The notes below the pieces were generated by a model. The model ran no database searches, was not told where the DNA came from, and worked only from the letters and a program-made list of their open reading frames with translations. 16,131 nt of DNA, taken from contig DBWT01000031.1 in assembly GCA_002309035.1 (NCBI GenBank), positions 2,956 to 19,086 of the forward strand. Direction: 5' to 3'. The translations under genes were made by a program, and so were the position numbers. Numbering within the stretch: position 1 is the first letter of the stretch; each line of letters starts with the position of its first letter. The stretch comes from Caryophanales bacterium UBA1231. GTDB lineage: Bacteria > Bacillota_I > Bacilli_A > ML615J-28 > CAG-313. This document shows positions 1 to 8,100 of the stretch, piece by piece.

Positions 1-227
1 TATCCTGGATCCATTGTGATAAAAGTTAAATCAAAAGGAATCATTCCATGTTCTTTGATTTCCATCAGGCAAAGAGCTAACAAAAATGAATCTTTACCGC
101 CTGAGACACATACACAAATTTTATCATTTGGCTCGATTAGTAAATAATCATCTAAAGCCGACAACATTTTAGCATAAATTGTTTTTCTAAATTTGGTTAT
201 TAAGGCATGTTGAATATCTTTATTCAT
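1..227 (-). CDS. ttcA: TtcA-type tRNA 2-thiocytidine synthase, N-terminal part (3' end cut by window edge)
   Basis: This PP-loop ATPase probably installs 2-thiocytidine at position 32 of tRNAs, activating the target base with ATP before sulfur transfer in the cytoplasm. Only the first 75 codons are present. What can be seen is a helical N-terminus, then VCVSGGKDS at residues 39-47, the pyrophosphate loop of the family, and FDLTFITMDPG near the edge, which matches the second strand of TtcA-like proteins in Bacillota. The ATG (227-225) shares its A with the TGA stop of the upstream pseudouridine synthase (TGATG), so translation is probably coupled and no separate ribosome site is needed. The CxxC cysteines expected for an Fe-S TtcA lie beyond the window. 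Other PP-loop enzymes such as TilS are less likely given the sequence around the loop. Confidence 0.85.
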   Translation of the reverse strand, partial: MNKDIQHALITKFRKTIYAKMLSALDDYLLIEPNDKICVCVSGGKDSFLLALCLMEIKEHGMIPFDLTFITMDPG

Positions 228-907
228 CAATTTATTAAAGAATCAACTTCTTCTTTTGTTAATTCTTTTATACCTCCAGTTGCTAAATCACCAAGACTAA
301 TTGTTCCAATCTCAATTCTTTTTAAATAAGTAACTTTACTATCTAAATATTGTATGATTTTCTTAACTTCATGATATTTTCCATCAGTAATTGTTATTAA
401 AGAACTAGATGGAGTTAATTTCTTTAAAGCAATTTTATCTGTTTGATAATCTTTAAATGTAATTCCATTACTTATATCGATTTCTTTTAAAGGATTAAGG
501 TGTTCGACATAATATGTTTTTGTAATCTTCTTTTTAGGTGAAGTTATTTTATGTAAAAAGATTCCATCAGTACTTAAGAAAATAAGTCCTTCTGTATCTT
601 GGTCAAGACGACCAACAATATCTAAATCAGCTCTTTGAAATTCATCAGGAACTATTTTTAATAACGATGGATAAGCTTCATCCACCTTGCTACATATATA
701 TCCTTTTGGTTTATTAAGCATTAAATATATATGTTCTTTATAAATATAGCTCTTGTTTTCGTATGAAATAACATCTAATTCCTTTAATTCAATATCAAAG
801 TTTTGACATCTTTCGTTATTTACAAAGATGTCTTTTTTATTAAAATATTTAATTACTTCTTTTTTGTTTAAATTAAGTTTTAGTCTTAGGTAATTTATTA
901 ATTTCAT
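227..907 (-). CDS. rsuA: RsuA/RluB-family rRNA pseudouridine synthase
   Basis: Predicted to isomerise a uridine in ribosomal RNA to pseudouridine, most likely U516 of 16S rRNA (RsuA class), although a 23S target (RluB/E/F class) cannot be excluded. The 226 residues show an N-terminal S4 RNA-binding domain (about 1-55), then the catalytic domain starting at YLMLNKPKGY (61-70). The signature VGRLDQDTEGLIFLSTDG at 98-115 places the catalytic aspartate at D102. GKYHEVKKII near the C-terminus is the usual family motif. Length is normal or slightly short for RsuA. It is the first gene of a two-gene unit with ttcA, overlapping it by one base. There is no Shine-Dalgarno site, and the predicted transcription start falls on the ATG itself. 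The stop codon is TGA. Confidence 0.9.
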   Translation of the reverse strand: MKLINYLRLKLNLNKKEVIKYFNKKDIFVNNERCQNFDIELKELDVISYENKSYIYKEHIYLMLNKPKGYICSKVDEAYPSLLKIVPDEFQRADLDIVGRLDQDTEGLIFLSTDGIFLHKITSPKKKITKTYYVEHLNPLKEIDISNGITFKDYQTDKIALKKLTPSSSLITITDGKYHEVKKIIQYLDSKVTYLKRIEIGTISLGDLATGGIKELTKEEVDSLIN

Positions 908-913
908 ATATAT

Positions 914-942
914 ATTATATCAAAAGATAAAGAAAAAACCAA
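914..942 (-). promoter_or_regulatory. Promoter of the pseudouridine synthase-ttcA unit
   Basis: On the minus strand there is a perfect TATAAT (919-914) with an extended TGA in front of it. A weak TTGGTT (942-937) sits 17 nt upstream. The A of the ATG at 907 is exactly 7 nt downstream of the -10 box, so the transcript is expected to start at or next to the start codon. The -35 box lies inside the terminator of the upstream GH18 gene. Confidence 0.65.
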
Positions 943-959
943 ACAATTATGTTTGGTTT
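933..959 (-). terminator. Rho-independent terminator after the GH18 gene
   Basis: On the minus strand a 9-bp stem, AAACCAAAC (959-951) paired with GTTTGGTTT (944-936), closes a 6-nt AT-rich loop and runs into six T residues (938-933). It lies 20 nt after the stop codon of the GH18 gene and orients only with that transcript. Confidence 0.85.
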
Positions 960-978
960 ATTTCGTAAGTTTTTATCT

Positions 979-3429
979 TTATTTTTGAAGCTTCATGCCT
1001 TTATATAGTGCTTGAAGTAGTGAATCTGTTTGGTCTTCACCATTTTCCCAGAACATGATGCCACCAACATCTGTGGCATAAACGTATTTACATTTTGCTG
1101 ATATTGAGTTTGCGCTATCGTAAGTTATAACTTTATTTTCACCTGGGATATAAATACTTGGAGCACATGCTTGTGAATCATAGTATGAAATATATTCACC
1201 ACGATGATTCTTTAAATAATCATAAATAGCTGTGTAAGTGATTGCTGCTCCGCTTGATGCGACATTAGTTGAACCAATACCTTTTTCTGTTGTTGCAGGA
1301 CCAGTTAAAACATATACACGACCATAGAAAGCACAGCCAACGATAATCTTATTGATTGGTACACCTTGTTCAACATATAATTCAACTGATTCTTTAATAT
1401 TTGATTTATTAGAAGTATTAGTTGATGGATATAATGCTGTGTGGTGTAGAGCTCTTTGTGAATCATGGAAGTCATAAGTCATTAAATGAATATAATCTAA
1501 GTATTTTTCAACTTTTGATAAAGCATATCTTTCATATCCATATCTTCCACCTGGAAGAGCTGCGGTAACCAATAAATCAGGATTGTATTCTTTTAATACT
1601 TGATAAATTGTTGCCATTAACAATGTATAGTTAGGGCGATCGACTGAAACATCGCGGCCTGTATTATAGCCTGGGTATTCCCAGTCCATATCGATACCAT
1701 CAAAATGATATCTTTGAACTAATTCAAGTAGTGAATTAGCCATCGCAAGACGTCCTTCTGGGGTTGCTGCGGCATTCGAGAATTGTGGAAGTGATGCTCC
1801 ACCACCACCAATTGAAAGTACAACTCTAATACCTTGTTGTCTAACCTTTAAAATGTCATCAAGTTTGGCAGAAACATCGCTTAAAGATATTGTCGCATCT
1901 TCTGTTACTCGACCGAAGGCAAGATTAACAACATCAACTGTATTCATAAATGTTTCAGAGAAACCTTTGTGACTTCCCGCATATACATAAGCAAAAACAG
2001 GTTTGAAATTACTTAAATCACTGAAGTTTGCTTTAGGAACAATCAAATCGAAGACTTGTGTTAATGAAATAGTACCATCTGTAAATGTACAAGTCATCTT
2101 GATAATCTTATCAAAATGATCAGGATTTAATGTACCATTGTTTTTCAAAGTATTAACATCACTTGATGAATAAGAAACTGTATAACTCTTGTTATTAGCT
2201 GTTATTCTAGTTGGAAGAGAAATATCGTTCTTAACTGGTTGGAAGAACATTGAATGTAGAATAGCTTCTAAATCAATGAAGTTAGCATAAAGTGTTAAAT
2301 CTTCATAAACAGCATTATTAAAATCATATTTTTCACTATTTAAATACCATTGTAATTTAGAATCTAAACTTAAATTAGCTGCTTTTTCACCACGATTAAC
2401 CAATTGTTCATCAGATGTACCATTTGGATATATATATTTAACTAAGTATTGAGCTTTAATTTCATTCCATTTTGCATAGAATGTTTGATCATAAACAGTA
2501 GTTGAAGATAAAGTCGTTACTACATTACCATAATAAATTGGACTTGTATACCAACCTTTAAATTCAAATCCTTCTAAAGTTGGGATTGGAAGAGTAAATT
2601 CTTCACCAACATTATATGTTTCATATCCTGCAGGAACACTGCCTTCTGTAACATAAGTAATACTATATGATGATTCATAATCATCTAAGTTCTTATAGAC
2701 AGCCTTTAAATTAACAGCTTTTAATATTGGTGTATGTGATGTATATAAAACACCTGCTTCATCAACCCAACCAGAGAAAATCGAATGATCTTTTGTTGGT
2801 GTGGGAAGAGAAATTGTATCACCAGTCATAATTGTATATTCACTAACAAAATCTGTAGCACTTCCACCATCAAGATTTAATGTTACTTTGAATTCTTTTT
2901 TATTCCAAACAGCTGTTAAAACGATGTCATGAGATGGCATTTTAGTATTGTTATCGATTAATTGTCCATCTAGTAACCATCCACCAAATTCATAATATTC
3001 ACCTACTGGTGTATATGGATTAATTGCTTCACCAAAATAAGCGAAAGAATCTGATTGTGTAAGTGTTTCTTCAACACTTTCAAAATAAACATTATATCTT
3101 ATTGGCATCCAATCTGCATATAATACAACGGCACCACCTGGATATGTATATGTTCTTGATAGTTTATTACCACTTAAATCTTTGTTTAAATACCAACCTA
3201 AAAATTCATATCCTTCCCTTACTGCTTCAGGAAGTCTAACAACATCACCAGATGTTAAATCTGTCTTAGCATCAATTTTTTCGCCACCATTGGTAACGAA
3301 GCTAATACCATCGGGATAATTTTCACTAGAACCACCGCCACCGCTTGGTCCAAAACCATCACAGCTTGATACGATAAAAAGAGCTAAAAACAATATGACA
3401 AATGTATAAATTTTATGTATTGATTTCAT
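979..3429 (-). CDS. GH18 chitinase-like lipoprotein with five InlB-type repeats
   Basis: A surface glycoside hydrolase predicted to cleave beta-1,4 bonds next to N-acetylglucosamine (chitin, peptidoglycan or glycan chains). The start is at 3429, because GGAGG (3439-3435) sits 5 nt before that ATG; an in-frame ATG at 3441 has no ribosome site and itself overlaps this GGAGG. The 816 residues begin with a lipoprotein signal peptide (lipobox IVSSC, C23) and a Gly/Ser linker. Five tandem repeats of about 65-70 residues follow (about 35-385; GWY and ADW/AVW/AKW hallmarks), of the Listeria-Bacteroides/InlB B type. An Ig-like segment comes next (about 390-468; SYSSSD), then the GH18 barrel (about 470-805). 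The active site is DGIDMDWE, residues 577-584, with E584 as the acid and the DxxDxDxE pattern intact. MTYDFHD and GGIMFWE are further GH18 landmarks. The gene starts about 24 nt after the SRP RNA with no promoter of its own visible. The substrate cannot be told from sequence. Confidence 0.93.
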   Translation of the reverse strand: MKSIHKIYTFVILFLALFIVSSCDGFGPSGGGGSSENYPDGISFVTNGGEKIDAKTDLTSGDVVRLPEAVREGYEFLGWYLNKDLSGNKLSRTYTYPGGAVVLYADWMPIRYNVYFESVEETLTQSDSFAYFGEAINPYTPVGEYYEFGGWLLDGQLIDNNTKMPSHDIVLTAVWNKKEFKVTLNLDGGSATDFVSEYTIMTGDTISLPTPTKDHSIFSGWVDEAGVLYTSHTPILKAVNLKAVYKNLDDYESSYSITYVTEGSVPAGYETYNVGEEFTLPIPTLEGFEFKGWYTSPIYYGNVVTTLSSTTVYDQTFYAKWNEIKAQYLVKYIYPNGTSDEQLVNRGEKAANLSLDSKLQWYLNSEKYDFNNAVYEDLTLYANFIDLEAILHSMFFQPVKNDISLPTRITANNKSYTVSYSSSDVNTLKNNGTLNPDHFDKIIKMTCTFTDGTISLTQVFDLIVPKANFSDLSNFKPVFAYVYAGSHKGFSETFMNTVDVVNLAFGRVTEDATISLSDVSAKLDDILKVRQQGIRVVLSIGGGGASLPQFSNAAATPEGRLAMANSLLELVQRYHFDGIDMDWEYPGYNTGRDVSVDRPNYTLLMATIYQVLKEYNPDLLVTAALPGGRYGYERYALSKVEKYLDYIHLMTYDFHDSQRALHHTALYPSTNTSNKSNIKESVELYVEQGVPINKIIVGCAFYGRVYVLTGPATTEKGIGSTNVASSGAAITYTAIYDYLKNHRGEYISYYDSQACAPSIYIPGENKVITYDSANSISAKCKYVYATDVGGIMFWENGEDQTDSLLQALYKGMKLQK

Positions 3430-3452
3430 AAAAGCCTCCATGTCTTTGTTTG

Positions 3453-3570
3453 GAAAATCCCATCTTAGGTACCCCCGCCCACAAGTTACACAAGTTTAAG
3501 GCTGCTTCGATCAAGATCTGACCTGGTTCACCGCCTAACCTTGGGTGAAGGTACCTAAAATGGGATTTCT
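3453..3570 (-). ncRNA. ffs: Signal recognition particle RNA (small bacterial 4.5S type)
   Basis: RNA scaffold of the SRP; it binds Ffh and FtsY for co-translational targeting of membrane proteins. The minus strand carries ACCAGGTCAG (3528-3519) and AAGCAGCC (3508-3501), the two conserved sides of helix 8 where Ffh binds. A 19-bp terminal helix joins the ends (3568-3550 with 3473-3455; 18 Watson-Crick pairs and one G-U), giving a molecule of about 115-118 nt. The position directly after tadA matches the known B. subtilis order tadA-scr-dnaX, which supports the call. The apical ten bases AUCUUGAUCG differ from the usual GUCCGGAAGG, so the normal GGAA tetraloop is absent. There is no long U-tract after the terminal helix (only TTTTCC), so the 3' end may be made by processing. 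Confidence 0.9.
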
Positions 3571-3577
3571 CACTTAT

Positions 3578-3606
3578 ATTATAGCACAAAATAAATATTT
3601 TGTCTA
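3578..3606 (-). promoter_or_regulatory. Strong promoter of the SRP RNA, overlapping the tadA stop codon
   Basis: On the minus strand TAGACA (3606-3601) and TATAAT (3583-3578) are separated by exactly 17 nt, with an extended -10 (TGCTATAAT). The predicted start is near 3571, matching the 5' end of the terminal SRP helix at 3568. The first three bases of the -35 box are the TAG stop codon of tadA. Confidence 0.88.
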
Positions 3607-4077
3607 TCTTTTTTTGCTTTCTCTTAAATTTTTAAAGAAGTCTTTAAGAAGAGTTGCTGATTCTTCTTCTAAAATACCACTGACAATTTCAGGATGATGA
3701 TTCAACTTAGGATTGTCAAAAACATGATTTACACTTATAATGGCACCATGCTTTGGCTCAAGTGATGCGAAAACAATTCTTTTAATTCTTGATTGCAGAA
3801 TTAATCCAGCACACATTGTGCAAGGTTCTAATGTTACATAAATCGTTACATCATCTAATATCCATGTACCAAGCTTTTTTGATGCTTTTTGAATAGCTTC
3901 AACTTCGGCATGCTTTAAAGGATTTTGTTCTTTGTTTCTTTTGTTGTGTGCTCTTGAAATAATCTTATCATTTTGAACTAAAATAGCACCCACAGGAACA
4001 TCGAAAGTATCAAGGGATTTTTTAGCTTCCTTTAAAGCTTCCCTCATATAATAATAATCTTTATCTTGGTACTTCAT
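3604..4077 (-). CDS. tadA: tRNA adenosine(34) deaminase
   Basis: Deaminates the wobble adenosine of tRNA-Arg(ACG) to inosine; a zinc enzyme that works as a dimer in the cytoplasm. From the ATG at 4077 the product has 157 residues, close to the usual length of about 160, and its N-terminus [18 protein letters not shown] aligns with other TadA proteins. The frame is open to 4158, but that extension would overlap tdk further and has no family counterpart. Zinc and catalytic residues are visible: HAE (H56, E58 as proton shuttle) and PCTMC (C86, C89), with the substrate-loop motif EVPVGA-like at about 26-31. It overlaps the end of tdk by 17 nt, and no clear Shine-Dalgarno precedes it, so translation is probably coupled. 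Its stop codon forms part of the SRP RNA promoter. A guanine or cytosine deaminase is less likely given the following SRP RNA. Confidence 0.92.
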   Translation of the reverse strand: MKYQDKDYYYMREALKEAKKSLDTFDVPVGAILVQNDKIISRAHNKRNKEQNPLKHAEVEAIQKASKKLGTWILDDVTIYVTLEPCTMCAGLILQSRIKRIVFASLEPKHGAIISVNHVFDNPKLNHHPEIVSGILEEESATLLKDFFKNLRESKKR

Positions 4078-4645
4078 GACACTGTCTACATCTTGCTTCA
4101 TACTTTTCTTTTGCACTAACGAGGATGATTGGATCATCATATTTAGCTGGTTTACCATTTATAATGCGTTGTGTTCTTGAAGCAATATCTCCACATACTT
4201 GGCAAATAGCATGAAGTTTTGTAACTTCTTCTGCTCTTGCTAGTAAATCAGGCATAATGCCAAATGGTTCACCTCTAAAATCAAGGTCAAGACCGGCAAC
4301 AATAACCCTTACTCCTTGATCTGCAAGACTCTCTAAAAGCGGAATTATTTCCTTGTCAAAAAATTGAGCTTCATCGATACAAATAGCATATGGGAGCTTA
4401 TCATATCTCTTAAGATATTCCTTAATTTCATCAACATTTTTAACAACAATCGATGGTGCTTTCTTTTGATTATGACTAACTACATCGCTTTCTGAATATC
4501 GATTATCAATTGCTGGTTTAAAGACAATTACATCTTTTTTAGCATATTTAATGCGATTGATTCTTCTAATTAATTCTTCTGTTTTTCCAGCAAACATGCA
4601 ACCACAAATTACTTCAATACCACCAACATTTTTACGATATTCCAT
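4061..4645 (-). CDS. tdk: Thymidine kinase (type II)
   Basis: Phosphorylates thymidine to dTMP with ATP in the pyrimidine salvage pathway. The 194 residues match the family length. Visible features are the P-loop GCMFAGKT (15-22), the ICIDEAQFF strand (89-96) with E92 as the catalytic base, [11 protein letters not shown] (118-128), and a structural zinc site made by CQVC (C148, C151) and CRQC (C186, C189). The start at 4645 is supported by AGGA 7 nt upstream and by the family N-terminus. A good promoter lies directly upstream. It is followed by tadA with a 17-nt overlap. Confidence 0.97.
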   Translation of the reverse strand: MEYRKNVGGIEVICGCMFAGKTEELIRRINRIKYAKKDVIVFKPAIDNRYSESDVVSHNQKKAPSIVVKNVDEIKEYLKRYDKLPYAICIDEAQFFDKEIIPLLESLADQGVRVIVAGLDLDFRGEPFGIMPDLLARAEEVTKLHAICQVCGDIASRTQRIINGKPAKYDDPIILVSAKEKYEARCRQCHEVPR

Positions 4646-4673
4646 ATTATAATCCTACCCTTCTATTACATAT

Positions 4674-4702
4674 ATTATATATATATTGGTCATTTTTTTC
4701 AA
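4674..4702 (-). promoter_or_regulatory. Promoter of tdk-tadA
   Basis: On the minus strand TTGAAA (4702-4697) and TATAAT (4679-4674) lie 17 nt apart, which puts the start near 4667 and gives a leader of about 22 nt with a ribosome site (AGGA) before the tdk ATG. It sits after the terminator of the preceding operon, so tdk-tadA is a separate unit. Confidence 0.8.
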
Positions 4703-4724
4703 CAATATTGTTTTATAAAATATT

Positions 4725-4756
4725 GAAAAAAGAATCGGTGCCAATTGACACCGATT
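4725..4756 (-). terminator. Rho-independent terminator of the aminopeptidase-GHL10-zinc ribbon operon
   Basis: On the minus strand AATCGGTGTC (4756-4747) pairs with GGCACCGATT (4742-4733) around an AATT loop (10 bp, one G-U), followed by CTTTTTT (4732-4726). It lies 21 nt after the stop codon of the zinc-ribbon gene. Confidence 0.9.
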
Positions 4757-4777
4757 ATATATTATTTTTCATTTATT

Positions 4778-5149
4778 TTAATGTTCATTATCACAAAGCA
4801 TACAGATACCAGCGACTAAACTAACTAGTAGTAAGCAAGCAATTTTCAAACCAACAGATACTTGTTCGCCTCTACTTACTTTATTAAAATAGATAACTGT
4901 TAGTGGTACCATCCATGCTAAGCAAATAATACCAATAAGTGTGAAACCTGTTGTAACACAAGAAATTACTAAGAAAACCTTAGCTACTGTTGATAAAGTA
5001 TTATCTTGTTTTGGTTTTGGTTTTGGTTTAACTTCTACAACTTGTGAATGATTAACATAATGTGTTTCTTGTTGTTTTAGTGGTGCACCACACTTTGGAC
5101 AGAAAGAATCATCAGCGTTAACGCTTGATCCACAATGACTACAAAACAT
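4778..5149 (-). CDS. Zinc-ribbon membrane protein of unknown function
   Basis: A 123-residue protein with an N-terminal zinc ribbon (MFCSHCG, C3 and C6; FCPKCG, C17 and C20) exposed on the cytoplasmic side by prediction. A charged linker with a KPKPKPK run (41-47) follows. Then come a long hydrophobic stretch (about 54-88, room for two passes) and another pass at about 100-118, ending in CDNEH. This architecture is common in Bacillota and gives no specific function. The start is supported by GGGAGGA (5161-5155) 5 nt before the ATG. It lies only 12 nt after the GHL10-like gene and before a strong terminator, so it is the last gene of that operon. Link to the surface enzyme is only positional. 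Confidence 0.85.
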   Translation of the reverse strand: MFCSHCGSSVNADDSFCPKCGAPLKQQETHYVNHSQVVEVKPKPKPKQDNTLSTVAKVFLVISCVTTGFTLIGIICLAWMVPLTVIYFNKVSRGEQVSVGLKIACLLLVSLVAGICMLCDNEH

Positions 5150-5161
5150 TTTAGTCCTCCC

Positions 5162-8100
5162 TTAATTCTTTTTCTTAATGAAAACAAATATTAATGCCAT
5201 AGCCGCAAACACAGGCACAATAAAGCCCATATTACAGCTAAATGAATTATTACCACTAGGAGTTGTACTTTCCTTAATTAATAATGAAAGTTCTTCTTCT
5301 AAAGCAAGGTATGCATGTTCAATATCTTGGGCTTCTGTCATTGAATTAATATTTGATTTAAACTTCTTAACTAATAAATTAGCTTGATTATAATCAGTAA
5401 ATGTATGTGATTGTAAATACTCATCTGCTTTTCCACTATATTCAGTTTTAACAGGTAGTATTTCATCTTTTGGAAGTTCATTTAATGATGTAATAGCTTG
5501 ATTCTTATGATTTGTTGCTGCACCTTCGGTTTGTGCATTATTGATTAAATCAGTATATGTTGAGATAATTTCATTTGCTTCTGAAATTTCTGGAGCATGT
5601 AGCATAGGTTTAATTTCAGCAAAGAAATCATTGATGCTTTGAATAAGTTCTTGTTTTAACGATTGTAGTTTCGCTTGCTTTTCTTCAATTGTTTCAAATT
5701 GACTAATTGAATCAAAGAAATTAGTAACAATTGTATTAACTGAAGAAATTGAAGTTGCTTTTGTAATCTTTGATTTAGCCGTTTGAATTAATGCTCTCAT
5801 CGATGCTTGATCTTGTGAATCGTATGCATTAAAATCAAGAGAATCTACAAAATCATTGATTTGTTGTGTAGCCGCATCCTTTGTTTCTTGAAGAATTGTT
5901 GGAATCGAACGAAGAATAGCTTCACATTCAAGTACTAATTCATCGACTTTATCACATATATTTTCATTATCTATTTTATGACAATAAGTATTGATAGTTG
6001 AAGCAATTAATTCTTGATTTTCACTTGAATAAGCATTTGCATCAAGAATGTAATTACAAATTTCATATTTAGCTTGATCTCTCTTTTCATCGATGAATTC
6101 AAGATCTTCTTCAGCCTTTGTTAAAACTTTATCTAAACGAAGCTTTGTTGATACTACTAAATCATCAATGGCTGATTCAGTATTTAAAGCTTTAATGCCA
6201 ACATTAAATGACGCGATAATGTTTTCAATTTCTGTAATTTTATCGCTACTATAAAGTGTTAAATCAGTGATATATGTACTAATTTCTTCAATCTTTTGAT
6301 TTCTGTATTGTTCAAGAAGTGAATCTTGTTCCATTAATTGTAGTAAATCACTGTATGCATTATTCAAACGAGTGTTATCAAGTAATTGTTGTTCTTCACT
6401 TGTTAGATTTGAACGTAGATTGATTGTTCTTAAGATGTGTTCTTTTTGAACAAGTGTAACTGGATTATTAATCTTACTAATTTCATTGTTAACTAATATA
6501 ACTAATTCATTGCTTGATAGTTCTTTTGATAGGTTTGGTGTAATGAGTTCAACTGTTAAACCTTCCATATTTGATGCTGGTTTCATGACTGAATCATTAA
6601 TTAAACCATCTAAGTATTTAATACAATATAGTGCTTCGCCATTAGCTAAAGAGATAGTTTCCGAAGCTGTTGCTGTTGAAACAGCTTTTCTAACTGTACC
6701 ATTTGCTGAAATAATAAAGTATCCATAATTAGTACTTGTTGAAACATCGAAGGCTGATGCTTGTTTTGTAATTGTTGAACCACTTCTATTGATATAGAAA
6801 TCACCACAGCTAACCCAATTGTTTTCTGGAATGTCAGAACTTGTTAGTTCATGATAATTACCAACTACTAAGAAGAATACATAATTAACTTCACCTTTTG
6901 TGAATTTCAATACATGACCAGACCAACCAATATATGAACCTGTTGATGTTGGATCTTCTTCAATATTTAAAGCATGAGGTGTATTACGATAGAATAGAGC
7001 TATTTCATCAGTTTTTGTGTAACCAACATTTAATTTAATTGTATTAGAATATGAAATACCATCTTTTTCTAAAGTATATTTTAAATTTGCATAAGTAGTA
7101 GCTAAATATTCGACTTTTCTTTGACCAGTTGAAATATCATAATAATTAGCTGAATCACTATCTTGATATTCCCAAGAAACTGAATAATCCCCAAAGAAAA
7201 GTGGTAATAAATAAGCTTTATCGACATCTTTTGTTAGCGATTCTTCAAGTTGTTTACCAACTGCTTTGATTGATTCAATTGCTTCACACATATTTTTAGC
7301 TGTATAGAATAAATCAATGTTAGTTACTTTTTGAAGTTCTTCACTACTTAATTCATTTATTAATAATTCAATAGAATTAATTAAATCTTTTTGTTCAAGT
7401 GTTACAGGGAATGTTATTTGGTTAATTAATGAAACAACTTCATTAGCTAAATCAGTACCAACATATGTCATTGGAATTGAAATTTCGTTAGCAAGATTGA
7501 CACTTGAAACGTAATATTTGTAACCTGGTTCAATATCTACATCGATTGAATTTGTTGTTACATATTTATATAATTGATTGATATTTTCTGTATCAACTTT
7601 ATCAGTTAGACCGACTTTCCATACCATATAGCCTCTTACATCTTCCAGAGCATCCCAAGAAAGGGTTGTACCATCTAATGTGATATTTCTAACTATTGGT
7701 TCAGGTAGATATGTGTATTGAGGTTTAACAGGACATGGTACATAGTGTTGCCATAAATTCTTAATTGTTTGAACATGTCCCTGCATTAAAGTATTGCTGC
7801 TAAGAAGTGATGAATATTTGTAGAAGCACAAACCATGAATTTCATCATATTGATTTGCATTCATCATTTGTTTATATAGTTCATCCTCATCTTTCCAGTT
7901 TTGACCACTAGAACCATTTTCTAGAACCATATATATACCAATACCCATACTTAAGTTAACTTTTTTGTATCTAACACACCAGCTCCACCATTCTGTTAAA
8001 TTAATGAATGATGAGCTTTTTTGTTTAATCGCATGATAGCTTTGAGGAGTAATATAATCGATCCATTCTCTATCAATCCAGTATTTAGTATCACTATATA

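Noticed and set aside
227..229. TGA read as Trp (Mycoplasma code)
   Set aside because: TGA ends the pseudouridine synthase exactly where ttcA begins, and all visible Trp codons in conserved motifs are TGG.
3430..3441. Earlier ATG (3441) as start of the GH18 lipoprotein
   Set aside because: It has no ribosome site, and its codons overlap the GGAGG that serves the ATG at 3429.
3455..3568. The 19-bp inverted repeat as ends of an insertion sequence or a terminator
   Set aside because: The interior carries the helix 8 motifs of SRP RNA, it follows tadA, and a promoter stands at one end; there is no transposase.
4078..4158. N-terminal extension of TadA to 4158
   Set aside because: It would overlap tdk by 98 nt, encodes low-complexity residues with no family match, and lacks a ribosome site.
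5178..5387. Plus-strand open frames at 5178-5387, 6486-6728, 10774-10956 and 12893-13174
   Set aside because: All lie wholly inside well-supported minus-strand genes, with no ribosome site or recognisable product.
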